NCBI GenBank assembly: GCA_001304365.1
Contig: LJNA01000059.1
Coordinates: 1 to 14,286 of the forward strand
DNA: 14,286 bases
DNA from: Syntrophobacter sp. DG_60
GTDB lineage: Bacteria > Desulfobacterota > Desulfofervidia > Desulfofervidales > DG-60
Direction: 5' to 3'
Shown: positions 13,257-14,286 of the stretch, in pieces
Position numbering within the stretch: the stretch's first letter is position 1
How the letters are laid out: every line of letters starts with the position of its first letter
Made by a program: the position numbers and the translations under genes
The notes under the pieces: generated by a model
Told to the model about the DNA's origin: nothing
Seen by the model: only the letters and a program-made list of their open reading frames with translations
The model's database searches: none

Positions 13257-14286
13257 ATGAATTCAACAATTATAATCACATTGGGCATAGGCGTTTATCT
13301 TATCTTTTATAAGCTTTATGGGAGGTATTTAAAAAGACAGGTAGGGGTGAGAGAAAAGAATACCCCTGCAGTCCGCTTATATGATGGCATTGATTTTGTG
13401 CCTGCCAATAGGTATGTACTCTTTGGACATCACTTTTCTTCTATTGCTGGGGCAGCCCCCATTGTTGGCCCAGCCATTGCCCTGGCCTGGGGCTGGCTTC
13501 CAGCAATACTTTGGATCTGGTTTGGCAATGTATTTATTGGGGCAGTGCATGACTACCTCTCTTTAATGAGCTCTGTAAGGTATGATGGCCACTCAGTACA
13601 ATGGATCGCTGGAAGGGTAATTAAAAAAAGAACAAGGTATATATTTTCTATCTTTGTATTTTTTGTACTTGTTTTGCTTGTTGCTGCCTTTTCTACTGTA
13701 ATTGGAAATGTTTATGTAGCGCAATCTTCTGTCCCAACTACCCAACTTTTAATAATTTTTGCTGCTATCATATTAGGCATATTGCTTTATCGCATTAAGA
13801 TGAGATTTTATTTGGCTACAGCAGTTGGCATTTTCATGTTGATTTTAGCTATTATCTTAGGAAAATTCTTTCCTTTTAAGGCAGGTTATCAAACCTGGAT
13901 GATTATTATTTTTATTTACATTATCATTGCTGCCTCTATCCCTGTAAATATCCTTCTTCAGCCCAGAGATTATTTAAATGCCTGGCTTTTGGTATTTGGA
14001 TTGGTATTGGGTGGAATTGCCATGATTTTCTCATTTACTAAGCTTAGCCTGCCAGCATTTACTACCTTTAATGCAAAGGTTATTGCTGGAAAATCTACAC
14101 CATTTTGGCCAGCAATCCCCTTGATTATCGCCTGTGGTAGCCTTTCTGGTTTTCATTCTCTAGTGGCCTCGGGCACTACCTCTAAACAGCTCGAAAAGGA
14201 ATCCGATGGCCTATTTATTGGATATGGTGGTATGCTCACCGAGGGGTTTCTTTCTACCTTGGTTGTTGTGGTCATCGCTGCCTATG
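13257..14286 (+). CDS. cstA: carbon starvation protein A (CstA) family transporter, N-terminal part
   Basis: A polytopic membrane transporter, 343 codons present and running off the window end. CstA proteins import peptides or pyruvate when carbon is short. The family signature is clear: FVPANRYVLFGHHFSSIAGA (about residues 45-64), then PIVGPAIA and GAVHDYLSL. A large number of hydrophobic segments follows, and near the end the pattern GFHSLVASGTTSKQL, also typical. The first codon is taken as ATG 13257, just before a hydrophobic first helix; no Shine-Dalgarno sequence precedes it. It begins 22 bases after the broken PAP2 gene and may share its transcript. The C-terminal end is not visible. 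Confidence 0.92.
   Translation, partial: MNSTIIITLGIGVYLIFYKLYGRYLKRQVGVREKNTPAVRLYDGIDFVPANRYVLFGHHFSSIAGAAPIVGPAIALAWGWLPAILWIWFGNVFIGAVHDYLSLMSSVRYDGHSVQWIAGRVIKKRTRYIFSIFVFFVLVLLVAAFSTVIGNVYVAQSSVPTTQLLIIFAAIILGILLYRIKMRFYLATAVGIFMLILAIILGKFFPFKAGYQTWMIIIFIYIIIAASIPVNILLQPRDYLNAWLLVFGLVLGGIAMIFSFTKLSLPAFTTFNAKVIAGKSTPFWPAIPLIIACGSLSGFHSLVASGTTSKQLEKESDGLFIGYGGMLTEGFLSTLVVVVIAAY

Overview
The DNA is AT-rich and reads as a chromosomal piece of an anaerobic, respiring bacterium, most likely a sulfate reducer of the Desulfobacterota or a near relative. The main reason is a complete four-gene set in the order multihaem cytochrome c, molybdopterin-oxidoreductase-like protein, four-cluster ferredoxin, NrfD-like membrane protein. 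This is the layout of the Qrc (menaquinone reductase) complex, which passes electrons from periplasmic cytochromes to the quinone pool. The F0 gene cluster atpZ-atpI-atpB-atpE, standing apart from the F1 genes, also fits that group. Species assignment is not possible from the window; a low-GC thermophilic sulfate reducer is only a guess.

Layout. Bases 1-184 are a leader with a 22-nt direct repeat and a possible promoter. Bases 185-5034 hold qrcA, qrcB, qrcC and qrcD on the + strand, tightly packed. qrcC is interrupted by an in-frame UGA, and qrcD by a one-base frameshift. A strong terminator hairpin (5041-5067) follows, with a solo Rieske protein gene (5072-5470) starting just behind it. Then comes a compact, divergent UvrA-family ATPase (5558-7915). 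A hairpin at 7917-7952 closes the converging minus-strand operon atpZ-atpI-atpB-atpE (9730 down to 7964). Upstream of that, also on the minus strand, lies an 852-residue PEP-synthase-like protein with an unfamiliar C-terminal domain (12372-9814). On the + strand beyond it are a broken PAP2-type membrane phosphatase gene (12489-13234) and the start of a CstA-type peptide/pyruvate transporter (13257 to the window end).

Most interesting signal. The UGA in qrcC (3436-3438) lies exactly where the second cysteine of the third iron-sulfur motif should be (C-F-G-UGA-R-Y-C-M-A-A-C-P). A stable hairpin with a G in its apical loop starts six bases later, placed as a bacterial SECIS would be. The only GCG and CCG codons of the gene fall inside this hairpin. 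The simplest reading is that qrcC encodes a selenoprotein in which selenocysteine is an iron-sulfur ligand. In NarH/DmsB-type relatives this ligand position decides between a [3Fe-4S] and a [4Fe-4S] cluster. The same gene also ends in UGA, without an equivalent hairpin.

How the genes work together. Qrc (and perhaps the Rieske protein) belongs to membrane quinone electron transfer, and the ATP synthase F0 genes belong to energy conservation. The uvrA-like, PEP-synthase-like, PAP2 and cstA genes are unlinked functions. Two genes, uvrA-like and PEP-synthase-like, share a TATAAT-N6-ATG arrangement without a Shine-Dalgarno sequence, suggesting leaderless transcripts. The qrcD frameshift and the broken PAP2 gene mean that sequence errors must be kept in mind.
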